From positions 1 to 64,000 of the forward strand of contig CASEIZ010000036.1 in NCBI GenBank assembly GCA_949288185.1: a stretch of DNA of 64,000 bases. The letters are read 5' to 3'. Positions 26,363 to 34,279 of this stretch are shown in pieces; the stretch's first letter is position 1; each line of letters starts with the position of its first letter. The notes under the pieces are model-generated. The model was not told the DNA's origin, ran no database searches, and saw nothing but the letters and a program-made list of their open reading frames with translations. The position numbers were made by a program, and so were the translations under genes. The DNA is from an uncultured Eubacteriales bacterium. GTDB lineage: Bacteria > Bacillota > Clostridia > TANB77 > CAG-508.

Positions 26363-26509
26363 TTATGATTTCTTCTTTGGCTTTATAGTTTCGATCTCAT
26401 GTCTCAACTTCCTGTCATTCAAATCTACATGCTCCCATTTTCCGTCCTTAGTTTCTACCCATTGCATGTCTCTTTTCCGATTTCTTCCAGCATTTTTCCT
26501 TTTTCTCAT
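26363..26509 (-). CDS. Small basic protein, 48 residues
   Basis: AGGAGG lies upstream of ATG at 26509. The predicted protein starts MRKRKNAGRNRKRDMQWVET and ends IKPKKKS, with a highly basic N-terminus and the middle DGKWEHVDLNDRKLRHEIE. No family is recognised. Like the 58-residue ORF it has a strong ribosome binding site and higher GC than its surroundings. A nucleic-acid-binding role would fit the charge, but it is not shown. Confidence 0.5.
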   Translation of the reverse strand: MRKRKNAGRNRKRDMQWVETKDGKWEHVDLNDRKLRHEIETIKPKKKS

Positions 26510-26585
26510 AACATAAACCTCCTACTTAATTGATGTACATCTATTTTAACAAATAAATACAGTTTTGTCACCTTTTCCTAGTATT

Positions 26586-27683
26586 TCAATTACTTTTTTC
26601 TAACACGATTGTAATTTCTTCTCCTTTATTTGTAAACATATGCACTGTTATTTCATCAGTTGCATCATATTGAGTTAAATTAAAAGTTTGGTGATAGTTT
26701 ACAATTTTATTTTCTCCCTCTGGTACACTATATCCACCATCTCCATCACTTCTAGCAGATATTTCAAATCGTTTTCCAGCTTCTGTTTCTACATATTCTT
26801 TTTGAAGTGCTATTCTGTCATAAATACTTCCTACAGTATCTGCTTTTAACAGTGCATAATCCACTTTATCTGTTGAAATTTCTGGAATTGACAATTTAAA
26901 CGCTGTGTTTGACACAACTGCTGTTACTTGATTGATGTCTATTCCTTCCTCACTACAATTTTTTACTTTGTATATAACAGATTCTCTATTATAGAATTCT
27001 TCTGGTACATCTACTTCAAAAGTCCAGTCACCTTCATATACAGTATCTTGTCTTTGTTCATTTACATATTGAGATGTTGTCAATTTGGTAAATTTCACAA
27101 TTAGATGTTTACTTTTAGGAAATGCCTCTGTATTTCCTGTTGCTGATAGTGAAACTGTAAATTCATTATCCGTTTTCTTTGTTGCAAGCATACTATATGC
27201 CCCCATATATCCTCCTTCTGTCATATTATCTTTTGTATTAAACACCACATTCCCATTTTCATCTGTTATCACTAAATCTGTAAACTGTGTTTTTTCAAAT
27301 TCATCAATATTATATCCTTCGCTTAACTTAACATCAAAATTCATAGCAAAATTAAAGTCATCCATGATAAGTGATTCTACACTAATCTCTATTCCTTCTG
27401 CATTTTGATATTCTGTATTCACATTTGCTACATATCCTTCATTAACTGCTATATCTACTCCATCACTTGTATTCTTTCCAAACAAGTTCTTTACAAAATT
27501 TCCTATATCTTTTGCAAAAACAATTCCTGTCATGGAAACAATCACACAACAAGCGGCAATACCAATTTTAAACATACTTTTTCTTGTGCTTTTCATATCT
27601 AACCTCTCTTCCTTTTCAAAGTTGGATATAGCTATCTTTTGTTTAACATTTTCTAATATCTTTTCAGTTTGTTTATCCTTCAT
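26586..27683 (-). CDS. DUF4179 putative anti-sigma factor
   Basis: This 365-residue membrane protein has a cytoplasmic N-terminus (1-30), one membrane helix (FKIGIAACCVIVSMTGIVFA, about 36-56) and a large extracytoplasmic beta-rich region with VNEGYVANVN and LIMDDFNFAMNFDVKLSEGY, typical of DUF4179 proteins. These are encoded with ECF sigma factors and are taken to hold them inactive at the membrane. It overlaps the sigma gene by 11 bases. AAGGAGG precedes the ATG. The signal it senses is unknown. Confidence 0.8.
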   Translation of the reverse strand: MKDKQTEKILENVKQKIAISNFEKEERLDMKSTRKSMFKIGIAACCVIVSMTGIVFAKDIGNFVKNLFGKNTSDGVDIAVNEGYVANVNTEYQNAEGIEISVESLIMDDFNFAMNFDVKLSEGYNIDEFEKTQFTDLVITDENGNVVFNTKDNMTEGGYMGAYSMLATKKTDNEFTVSLSATGNTEAFPKSKHLIVKFTKLTTSQYVNEQRQDTVYEGDWTFEVDVPEEFYNRESVIYKVKNCSEEGIDINQVTAVVSNTAFKLSIPEISTDKVDYALLKADTVGSIYDRIALQKEYVETEAGKRFEISARSDGDGGYSVPEGENKIVNYHQTFNLTQYDATDEITVHMFTNKGEEITIVLEKSN

Positions 27684-28227
27684 GACTATATCCTCCTTTT
27701 TCTAATTCTTTTTTTATCTTTTTTCTCATTCTATATAATCTTGATTTTACATTAAACTCTCTTATTTCTAGTTTGTCTGCAATATCTTTTATTTTCATAG
27801 ATGAATAATAATATAAATGAAATATCATTCTGTCTTCTTCTTTCATTGTTTTTAAAACTCTTTCTATAATATAAATTCTTTCTCTTTCTTCACATATCAT
27901 CTCTATTTTTTGCCCATCTTGAAGAATATTTTCATAATCTAAAATATCTGCATGGATATTGATGACTCTTGTTTTTTCTCTTACTAAATTTCTGACAATT
28001 CCTGCAATATATGGACTTAATATTTTTTCTTTATCTAATTTTTCTCTATTTTTCCATAAGATAAAGAAAGTATCTGATACTATTTCTTCTACATCTTCAT
28101 CTGATAAATGTGAACTCGTCATATTTCTAATGATTTTATAGACATATCCACTATATTCTTCTATTATTTTTTCTAAATCTATTTCATGATTGTTAATATA
28201 TTTTTGTATTTTCTTCCCTTTTTCCAA
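27673..28227 (-). CDS. ECF-type RNA polymerase sigma factor
   Basis: This 184-residue sigma-70 family protein carries region 2 (YKIIRNMTSSHLSDEDVEEIVSDTFFILWKNR) and region 4 with a helix-turn-helix (MKIKDIADKLEIREFNVKSR followed by LYRMRKKIKKEL). It directs RNA polymerase to its own promoters and is probably regulated by the overlapping DUF4179 protein. The only start in frame is TTG at 28227, with AAGGAG about 12 bases upstream. The pair forms a small stress-response-type operon. Confidence 0.88.
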   Translation of the reverse strand: MEKGKKIQKYINNHEIDLEKIIEEYSGYVYKIIRNMTSSHLSDEDVEEIVSDTFFILWKNREKLDKEKILSPYIAGIVRNLVREKTRVINIHADILDYENILQDGQKIEMICEERERIYIIERVLKTMKEEDRMIFHLYYYSSMKIKDIADKLEIREFNVKSRLYRMRKKIKKELEKGGYSHEG

Positions 28228-28320
28228 TTTAGATCTAAACTCCTTATTTAAGATATCTTACATTTATATATTGATTAAAAAATTTAAAAAGTAGCACTTT
28301 AGTTTTTATTTTATACCAGA

Positions 28321-28358
28321 AAAACCTCATTATTGTCATTCAACAATAATGAGGCTTT
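28321..28358 (-). terminator. Terminator after aldo-keto reductase
   Basis: CCTCATTATTG and CAATAATGAGG form an 11-base-pair stem (28325-28354) with an A/T-rich tail on each side, so it can end transcription in both directions. It lies downstream of the reductase and upstream of the sigma gene. Confidence 0.75.
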
Positions 28359-28447
28359 TGTTCATTATGAGAGGAATTGTATCTCCTTCTTTATATTGAT
28401 TGAATAAATCCTCATCATTAAAACACTCTTCCATCTCTTTATACTAT

Positions 28448-29317
28448 TTACTCAAATTGGTTCGCTAATTGATCTATTTCAACTCCATCTCCTGTATGAT
28501 TCCAATCAATTTTTACATTATCAAATTCAAGATTTCTAAAATTATTTAATTTTTTGTAATCTTCCTTGTCCATCTCAAAATTCATAGCTTCTATATTTTG
28601 CTTTATTCTTTCAACATTCGTACACTTAATTAATGGCTTCATTCCTTTTTCTTTTATAACCCAATTTAATAAAATTTGATTTTGTATTTTATGATATTTA
28701 TTGGCTAATTCTACTAAAATAGGATAATTTCTTAAAGCTGTTCGATTTCTTCTTAGTACTTGATATGGTATAAATAGGATATTATTATTTCTACAATAGT
28801 CTACAATCCCTATATCCTCATTCACTTTACATTCTAAATTATATACACCTTCAAAAAAATCTAGCTTTACATTCTTATCTACTTCTTTTAATTGTTCTAA
28901 GTTACAATTACTAATTCCTAGATATCTTACTTTACCAATCTCTACTAATCTTTTCATTTCTTTATATATTTCTACTAATGATAATTTTGTTGCTTTGGGT
29001 GTATGTAATTGTAAATTATTCACATATTCTATATTTAAAATTTCTAAATACTCATTTACTTGTTTTTCTATATCTTCTATTTTTTCAACAATAGGTTCTA
29101 TATTTGCAGTAATAAACAATTTACTTCTATCTACTTTGGTAATAAAACTTTTTAAACTTTTAACAACTTCTCCATTATCATATAACATATATAAAGATAA
29201 ATAATTTTGCCCTTGCTCATAAGAATATAGTAAAGAATTCATTTCATCTTCTATATTTTTATAATCAATTTTCCATGTACCAATCCCTATTGGAAAAATT
29301 TCTTCTTTATTTATCAT
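28448..29317 (-). CDS. Aldo/keto reductase-like protein, catalytic residues altered
   Basis: This 289-residue TIM-barrel protein keeps the AKR frame: FPIGIGTWKID, YLGISNCNLEQLKEV, IPYQVLRRN and QILLNWVIKEKGMKPLIKCT (cofactor side). The active site is changed, however. The Asp of the IDTAxxY motif is replaced (NYLSLYMLYDNGE, Tyr kept), and the usual Lys strand reads LFITANIEP. The His strand is kept as NNLQLHTPKA. It may be inactive as a reductase or use other chemistry. GAGGA precedes the ATG. It lies just downstream of the small hydrolase gene on the same strand. Confidence 0.7.
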   Translation of the reverse strand: MINKEEIFPIGIGTWKIDYKNIEDEMNSLLYSYEQGQNYLSLYMLYDNGEVVKSLKSFITKVDRSKLFITANIEPIVEKIEDIEKQVNEYLEILNIEYVNNLQLHTPKATKLSLVEIYKEMKRLVEIGKVRYLGISNCNLEQLKEVDKNVKLDFFEGVYNLECKVNEDIGIVDYCRNNNILFIPYQVLRRNRTALRNYPILVELANKYHKIQNQILLNWVIKEKGMKPLIKCTNVERIKQNIEAMNFEMDKEDYKKLNNFRNLEFDNVKIDWNHTGDGVEIDQLANQFE

Positions 29318-29343
29318 AATTCCTCTTTTCTATCTGTATCATT

Positions 29344-29898
29344 TTAACTATTAATATAATTTAATAATTCTTTAAATTCTGTATATCCTGATTTTTCATT
29401 AAAATGTCCTGCTTGCTCTATTAATAATTTCTTTGCGTTTATCATATTTGCAAAATTCTCAGCTTCATTTATTGGAACATATGGATCATTATCCGAATAA
29501 ATGCATATCCTTTCATAACAATATTTTTCCACTGTTTTTAATTCTTTGCTATCTATATAAAAAGAATCATATAATGAATTATCTTCTTCAAATTTTATGT
29601 GATTAAAGCCTGATACTGTAATTAATTTCTTTATCGTTACTTTATTTTGAATTAAAAATTTAGCAATAAATATTCCTCCAAGACTATGAGTTATAAATGT
29701 TGTGTTTTCTGTAATAAGACCTATGTCTAAATAGGCTTTTAATATTTTATTCCAGCTTTCATAATCCTGTTTATATGGAGAAGGAAAGTTTGGTACAATA
29801 CAGTTTATTTTTCTTTTACTTAATTCTCTTTTTAGCCATGGTATCCAATTTTTATATGGATTTCCATATGAACCATGTATGATAAAATAATTTTTCAT
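29344..29898 (-). CDS. RBBP9/YdeN-family serine hydrolase
   Basis: This 184-residue alpha/beta hydrolase starts MKNYFIIHGSYGNPYKNW, with a nucleophile elbow THSLGGIF, Asp in CIYSDNDPYVP and His in EQAGHFNEKSGYTEF, giving a complete Ser-Asp-His triad. This is the layout of the small YdeN/RBBP9 family of cytoplasmic serine hydrolases with unknown physiological substrates. AAAGG precedes the ATG. It is probably co-transcribed with the aldo-keto reductase-like gene. Confidence 0.85.
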   Translation of the reverse strand: MKNYFIIHGSYGNPYKNWIPWLKRELSKRKINCIVPNFPSPYKQDYESWNKILKAYLDIGLITENTTFITHSLGGIFIAKFLIQNKVTIKKLITVSGFNHIKFEEDNSLYDSFYIDSKELKTVEKYCYERICIYSDNDPYVPINEAENFANMINAKKLLIEQAGHFNEKSGYTEFKELLNYINS

Positions 29899-29958
29899 TT
29901 TTTACACCTTTTTATTTTGATAAATTTAAATATATTATATTATAAATGAAAAGGATAA

Positions 29959-30069
29959 TCAAGCATAAAAATCTGGTACCTCCCCAGTTCGAACGGGTAG
30001 TGGTACCAGCACACAGAAGTGATTATTGATTGCCTTTTGGACAATCTTAACTATCTTGACATTCAACAT
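29959..30069 (-). CDS. Small ORF, 36 residues
   Basis: A strong GAGGAGG lies about eight bases before ATG at 30069. The peptide starts MLNVKIVKIVQKAINNHF and ends PLPVRTGEVPDFYA. It is hydrophobic/basic at the N-terminus with a proline-rich end. No family is recognised. It lies downstream of a hairpin and upstream of the hydrolase gene, so a leader peptide is possible. Part of its coding sequence is a GGTACC...GGTACC repeat pair. Translation is supported only by the ribosome binding site. Confidence 0.4.
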   Translation of the reverse strand: MLNVKIVKIVQKAINNHFCVLVPLPVRTGEVPDFYA

Positions 30070-30092
30070 ACTTTTTCCTCCTCTTGGGGTAA

Positions 30093-30168
30093 TAAAAAAA
30101 ATCAACCATTTCTGATTGATTTTCGTATTCATCTATTCGATTAATTTGAAACAGATTTGTTATTGGTG
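30093..30168. repeat. Diverged copy of the tRNA-Leu-proximal sequence, possible att site
   Basis: AAAAAAAATCAACCA, then TTTCTGATTGATTTT, then ACAGA and GTTATTGGTGC match, in order and in similar spacing, the sequence at 38.69-38.78 kb that follows the tRNA-Leu. The final eight bases ATTGGTGC equal the 3' end of that tRNA gene. The hairpin looks like an intrinsic terminator. This could mark one end of the integrated island, or it may be coincidence of two similar terminators. The region 30169-30345 holds nothing else clear. Confidence 0.4.
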
Positions 30169-30345
30169 CCAACGAAGTAGTTATCTACAACTTTCTGGCT
30201 CTCATAACGATTAATACAAATATCAATCAATTTATTATTAATTTAACATAACTTTTATAATATTGCAAGAGATAATTTTATTTTTTGAACTTTATATTTA
30301 TAAACTATAATATATCTGTCAAAACTATTGTATTATTTACTTTTC

Positions 30346-31098
30346 CTATATAATGTCTTTACTTATTTGATTCCACAGCTTTTCCAATCCTTCTTTTTCT
30401 TTATCAAATATAGAATTGGGTAATATTATATGAGAATAACTTTTTAAGCATTCATACTCCATAACATATTCAATAATTATAGGAATATCTTTTTCTTGAT
30501 ATCCGTCAGTCAGAAATATTTTATAAAAATTGTCATATAATATTTTTACATTTATATGATAGTATATTATTTTTATTAAATCTAGTAAAATATCTGCTGA
30601 AAAAATTATTTGTGTTAATAATACTATTATTTCTATATTATCTATTTGTGTTATAACTATGATCCACATTACTACAATAAAAAGCATTTTTATAACTTTC
30701 TTTAAAATCATTTTTTCTGTAATCTTATTAGTATATAATACACTTTCAAAATTATTTACTCCAAGTCTTTTTATCGAAGGTTCTACTTTATTAGTATAAT
30801 ATCCTTCGCTTCTAGTAGTAGTAATATTTATACCAAAAGAGTTTGATATCATTGTTTTTCTTAATTCACTTTCCGCCTTATTTTTTAATATAATATCTGT
30901 ATATCCACTAATAACAATGTAAATAATATTTACTATTATTAATCCATAATTCAATATACTTGATATAGAACTGTCTTTACAAAAACAAATTAATAACATT
31001 AAAATTATATTAACAACATAAATACTTAACATTATATTTTCATTATTGGAACATTTATCAAATAACTTATGAGATTCATTTTTATATTTATCTTCCAT
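30346..31098 (-). CDS. S-4TM-type putative pore-forming effector
   Basis: This 250-residue protein (from ATG at 31098) has four membrane segments in two pairs: about 19-40 and 48-71, a cytosolic stretch with KVEPSIKRLGVNNFES, then about 138-153 and 156-181, followed by a helical C-terminus. The 2TM-linker-2TM layout next to a CD-NTase matches the S-4TM effector class known from cyclic-nucleotide defence systems. It would open or damage the membrane when a cyclic nucleotide is made. It lies seven bases after the CD-NTase stop. A TTG reading from 31113 is possible but has no spacing for a ribosome binding site. Confidence 0.7.
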   Translation of the reverse strand: MEDKYKNESHKLFDKCSNNENIMLSIYVVNIILMLLICFCKDSSISSILNYGLIIVNIIYIVISGYTDIILKNKAESELRKTMISNSFGINITTTRSEGYYTNKVEPSIKRLGVNNFESVLYTNKITEKMILKKVIKMLFIVVMWIIVITQIDNIEIIVLLTQIIFSADILLDLIKIIYYHINVKILYDNFYKIFLTDGYQEKDIPIIIEYVMEYECLKSYSHIILPNSIFDKEKEGLEKLWNQISKDII

Positions 31099-31105
31099 AC
31101 TTACC

Positions 31106-31909
31106 TCATTCAAATATCTTCTTTATTTGTTCTTCTGCTAATGAAGAAAATCCACTATTTTCGTAACCTTTTGCACTTTGTATACACTCTTTAACTTTTT
31201 CTATTCTTGATGTAACATATTGATCAATATATTTATATTGTCCAATAAAATAGAAAGCCCAATCTAAATAATCAAAACTAGATTTACAGTTAGAATAAGA
31301 ATATTGAAATTTATCTGTCAAAAATGTTTCAAGCTCATAGGAACTATATTTCCTATAGTTCTTTTTAATATTCCAATATTTCATAATCCTTACCATTCTT
31401 TTAAATTCATATAATGTATCGTTATTAACATCTAACATCTTATCATTCAATTCTTTTGGATTTGTATATTGCCAACTTGAAGAATCTAAAGCAATATATT
31501 TAGTTCCCCACAATGTTTCATATGCAGGAACTAATTCAAATTTAATATTTTCCAGTTCTATAACTATTGTAGGAAGAGATTGCTTAACAATAGATGTTGA
31601 ATACCAATACTCTGCAAATCCTTTTAACCAATTCAAACATGTTTGTGGAGTAAATTGATTAGCATCTTCGAAAATAATCATATAATCCACATCTGATTTT
31701 TCATCGTATCTTCTTGAAAGCATAGTGTCTCTACTATACGAACCAAATATTTCCTTTTTTACAATTTTATGTTCACAATTTTTGCCTCTGCCAAAGTACA
31801 TATTCAATCTTGAAGATATTGTATCAATAGATTTTCTTATTTTTTCTCTTTCAGTACCATTAACATATAATTCATTTTGTAAATTTGCTAAATAACTATT
31901 AATAGACAT
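31106..31909 (-). CDS. CD-NTase (SMODS-like nucleotidyltransferase), CBASS-like
   Basis: This 267-residue nucleotidyltransferase has the CD-NTase signatures: G56-S57 in EIFGSYSRDTML, the metal pair D73-x-D75 in EKSDVDYMIIF and a third acidic residue in FELVPAY (E125), followed by SWQYTNPKELNDKM and FKRMVRIMKYWN, typical of cGAS/DncV-like enzymes. On phage infection such enzymes make cyclic oligonucleotides that switch on an effector. The adjacent four-TM gene is the likely effector. No ancillary Cap2/Cap3 or HORMA/TRIP13 gene is seen, so this would be a minimal (type I) CBASS. The exact product cannot be predicted. Confidence 0.8.
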   Translation of the reverse strand: MSINSYLANLQNELYVNGTEREKIRKSIDTISSRLNMYFGRGKNCEHKIVKKEIFGSYSRDTMLSRRYDEKSDVDYMIIFEDANQFTPQTCLNWLKGFAEYWYSTSIVKQSLPTIVIELENIKFELVPAYETLWGTKYIALDSSSWQYTNPKELNDKMLDVNNDTLYEFKRMVRIMKYWNIKKNYRKYSSYELETFLTDKFQYSYSNCKSSFDYLDWAFYFIGQYKYIDQYVTSRIEKVKECIQSAKGYENSGFSSLAEEQIKKIFE

Positions 31910-32276
31910 ATTTTTCTCCTATAAAAATTTTTTAGTAAATTATATCATGTTTTGTCCCAAAAATCCACTAATTTTATAATTTACATGATAAAATGTAGGT
32001 TTGTCAAACATATTTCTCTACGATAACTGTAACTATTCAGTGGCAAAATGACTTAGAACTTAAAGCATTTTTTGTATAATTAGAATTAAACCATATTAAA
32101 TACAACAATAATTCGGATTAATTCTGAATAGTTACAATATTTTTCAAAATTTTGTTTTGTTCGCTTGTATTTTGCTAAATATTGTTGTATATTAGTATTC
32201 ATAGGAAATGAGAATAAGCAGATGTGGTTTGCCACTTTTAATCCACAACGTTAGTTGTGAGTGAGGAGGTGGTACT

Positions 32277-32387
32277 ATGATAGAAGCTGTTTTATTAGAA
32301 ATAATATACTTACTTTTATTTGTTATAGTTGTCGAAACTATTATAGTATTTGCCTTAATTATACTGGTTATAATTTTAAGCAAATAG
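32277..32387 (+). CDS. Small hydrophobic peptide, candidate type I toxin
   Basis: The ORF of 36 residues starts MIEAVLLEIIYLLLFVIVV and ends LVIILSK. Nearly all of it is one membrane helix with three glutamates (3, 8, 20). GAGGAGGTGG precedes the ATG. An intrinsic terminator follows at 32393-32433 and works on both strands. Size, hydrophobicity and the surrounding inverted repeats fit Fst/TxpA/Hol-Tox-type peptide toxins regulated by antisense RNA. It is the only plus-strand gene in the island. No antisense RNA is shown, so the toxin call is inference. Confidence 0.55.
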   Translation: MIEAVLLEIIYLLLFVIVVETIIVFALIILVIILSK

Positions 32388-32392
32388 ACAAT

Positions 32393-32433
32393 AAAAAAAC
32401 ACATCTGTACTTGACGGTTAGGTGTGTTTTTTT
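32393..32433. terminator. Bidirectional terminator of the small peptide gene
   Basis: AAAAAAACACA and TGTGTTTTTTT pair perfectly around TCTGTACTTGACGGTTAGG, with T-runs on both strands. Confidence 0.75.
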
Positions 32434-32538
32434 ACATATATAACTGGCAAACCACGTTTGTGGTTTCTCCATTTCCTATTTTTATTATAATCAAATTTAT
32501 TGAAAAAGTCAATAAAAATTGCAATTTATTATTTTTTT

Positions 32539-33351
32539 CTAATATTCTAATTGTTGTTTTTTTCTAACATATAATACTTTCATTTTATATTGAACTCTCA
32601 ATGGAATAGGCATAGTAGACCAACCTGTAATAAATTCATTAACTTTTAAAGGCAAATCTATTTTGTTTTTTTCTTCTGTAACTTTTGGTTGAATTTTGCT
32701 TAATTCTATTGTATTATCTGTTCTTAATACAATCTTATCTTTTGTTATATTTATTATTTCTGCTTCACTATAATTAAAGTGAAAAACACTTCCTTTAGGA
32801 ATATCATATAAATTCAGCTGTTCAACTGTTCCTCCTACATAATTAGTTTCAATCCTTATTCCACATACTAAATCATAATCTTCCGTTTCATCATCAGTTA
32901 TATTTAAATTGTTAAAATCTGTAAAGTTGAGATATTGTTCTATCTCATATTCATTATTGAGCTGTTGTTGCATTTCTTCATTTCTTATATTAGTTACAAT
33001 TTCTTTATTTTTAACAAAAGCAACGAAATTATTATAAAATTCTTGCCAGTTATTCGGACAATATTCTATTCCAGCATATCTTTTTGCTCCATTATTGTTT
33101 GTTTTTATTAAAATAGACCACCCTGATTCAGGACTAATACTTTTTACAAAAAAATTTTTCCACTCGTTAGATATTGATACTAAATATGTTACGAATTTAT
33201 AAAATGCTTCACTATCTATATTGTGCTTTTCAACAAGCTTTGTTCCATTTATAAAATGCTTAATTTCGTTTTCATTTATTCTAAATTTATCGTTACCTAT
33301 GACTATCACTAATTCATTAACATCTTGTTCAAAATATACTGGATTATTCAT
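32539..33351 (-). CDS. Hypothetical island protein
   Basis: This 270-residue soluble protein has no recognised family. Beta-rich N- and C-terminal parts (VNELVIVIGNDKFRINENE; KGSVFHFNYSEAEIINITKD) flank an acidic middle (NITDDETEDYDLV). The C-terminus is basic (MKVLYVRKKQQLEY). GGAGAG precedes the ATG. It is 22 bases downstream of the next island gene, so they are probably co-transcribed from the relaxase side. A mobilisation, host-interaction or defence role cannot be told apart. Confidence 0.6.
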   Translation of the reverse strand: MNNPVYFEQDVNELVIVIGNDKFRINENEIKHFINGTKLVEKHNIDSEAFYKFVTYLVSISNEWKNFFVKSISPESGWSILIKTNNNGAKRYAGIEYCPNNWQEFYNNFVAFVKNKEIVTNIRNEEMQQQLNNEYEIEQYLNFTDFNNLNITDDETEDYDLVCGIRIETNYVGGTVEQLNLYDIPKGSVFHFNYSEAEIINITKDKIVLRTDNTIELSKIQPKVTEEKNKIDLPLKVNEFITGWSTMPIPLRVQYKMKVLYVRKKQQLEY

Positions 33352-33373
33352 TTCTATGCTCTCCTAATATTCA

Positions 33374-33823
33374 TTATTTTTTAAAGATACATTTTATCTT
33401 ATTGAATATTTTTGTAAATAAAGACTCTTTATATTCAACCATTGCTACATTATCACTAGTATTATCAGTTTCAATATTAATTTGTTTTTTGTTTTTAAAA
33501 ATATCATTTGGATTATATTTTTCATATTTTTCTTTTTCAAGTTTTTCCATATCATATTTTTCTTTTTCTTCAATTCGTTGTTTTTGATAATCAGTAGCCC
33601 AGTATTCTTTAAAAACATTAGCTAAAATCGCTTTTGCCTCTTTTGAAATATTTTGTTCCGACAATGGCTTTTCTTCATCTATTTCAAAGTTATAATCTTC
33701 TTTCATATTATCTAGCCACAATAATAATTTTTCACTTGGGATTTTATTTACATCATCTGGATTTGTATATTTTAGTATTTCTACTACTTCTCTATATGCA
33801 CAAGCATAATTTTCAGCTACCAT
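33374..33823 (-). CDS. Hypothetical helical protein
   Basis: This 149-residue protein starts MVAENYACAYREVVEILKYT, with IPSEKLLLWLDNMKEDYNFE and AKAILANVFKEYWAT. This pattern looks like a conserved family of unknown function common in Bacillota. A coiled-coil-like stretch (QRIEEKEKYDMEKLEKEKYE) follows, and a basic C-terminus ends CIFKK. AAAGGAG precedes the start. It is part of the run downstream of the MOBV relaxase. No enzymatic motif is visible. Confidence 0.6.
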   Translation of the reverse strand: MVAENYACAYREVVEILKYTNPDDVNKIPSEKLLLWLDNMKEDYNFEIDEEKPLSEQNISKEAKAILANVFKEYWATDYQKQRIEEKEKYDMEKLEKEKYEKYNPNDIFKNKKQINIETDNTSDNVAMVEYKESLFTKIFNKIKCIFKK

Positions 33824-33842
33824 ATTTATATTCTCCTTTGTT

Positions 33843-34211
33843 TTATTTATCTAATTCATCTAATGATGATTCTCTTAGGGCTTCTAATTCATCCTCTACT
33901 CTTTGAGCTTCTTTCTTATCTTGAGTAGGCGTATTTATAGTTGCCTTTCCAATATCTATTGCAGTAAATCTTGGTTTTGGCAGAGGTTCTGCAAAAGCTT
34001 TTGAAAAACTGAATCCGCCTAATCCACCAAATCGCATATCTAGTGTTTCTCGTGCTTTTCTTTCTTGATCTCTCTTCCTTGTTTGTTCTGTCAAATCCCA
34101 ACTATCAATCTTAGTTTCACTTGATTCGCTTTTATCTATATATGTTCCTTCTAAATTTTTCTTTTCAATATTTGCATCTAATGGTCGTGTTCCTTCGATA
34201 CTTTTACTCAT
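33843..34211 (-). CDS. Hypothetical protein of the mobilisation module
   Basis: This 122-residue hydrophilic, probably disordered protein starts MSKSIEGTRPLDANIEKKNL. A G/F-rich middle (MRFGGLGGFSFSKAFAE) precedes a very acidic C-terminal helix (AQRVEDELEALRESSLDELD). The ATG at 34211 is chosen because TGAGG lies upstream. The GTG at 34220 overlaps that site. No family is recognised. It lies between the 99-residue gene and the 149-residue gene in the same orientation. Confidence 0.5.
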   Translation of the reverse strand: MSKSIEGTRPLDANIEKKNLEGTYIDKSESSETKIDSWDLTEQTRKRDQERKARETLDMRFGGLGGFSFSKAFAEPLPKPRFTAIDIGKATINTPTQDKKEAQRVEDELEALRESSLDELDK

Positions 34212-34279
34212 TTTTTTCACCTCATAATAATTATAACATTTCTAATTTTTATTGTAAACAGTAACAGAACAATAAAATG

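Larger units (their letters stand above)
32203..32477. repeat. Inverted repeats flanking the small hydrophobic ORF
   Basis: GTGGTTTGCCA (32224-32234) pairs with TGGCAAACCAC (32445-32455), and AGGAAATG (32203) with CATTTCCT (32470). A separate stem CACAAC-GTTA-GTTGTG lies just before the ribosome binding site. The arrangement resembles the flanking repeats of type I toxin-antitoxin loci. The rest of 31910-32202 and 32478-32538 has no recognisable feature. Confidence 0.65.

Noticed and set aside
30161-30260. Degenerate second tRNA gene after ATTGGTGC
   Set aside because: No anticodon arm, T-arm or acceptor pairing could be built; only the eight terminal bases match.
31910-32202. Third gene of the CBASS-like operon upstream of the CD-NTase
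   Set aside because: No ORF with a ribosome binding site on the minus strand in this gap.
32192-32404. 70-aa minus-strand ORF opposite the hydrophobic peptide
   Set aside because: No ribosome binding site, spans a terminator stem and is antisense to the better-supported small gene.
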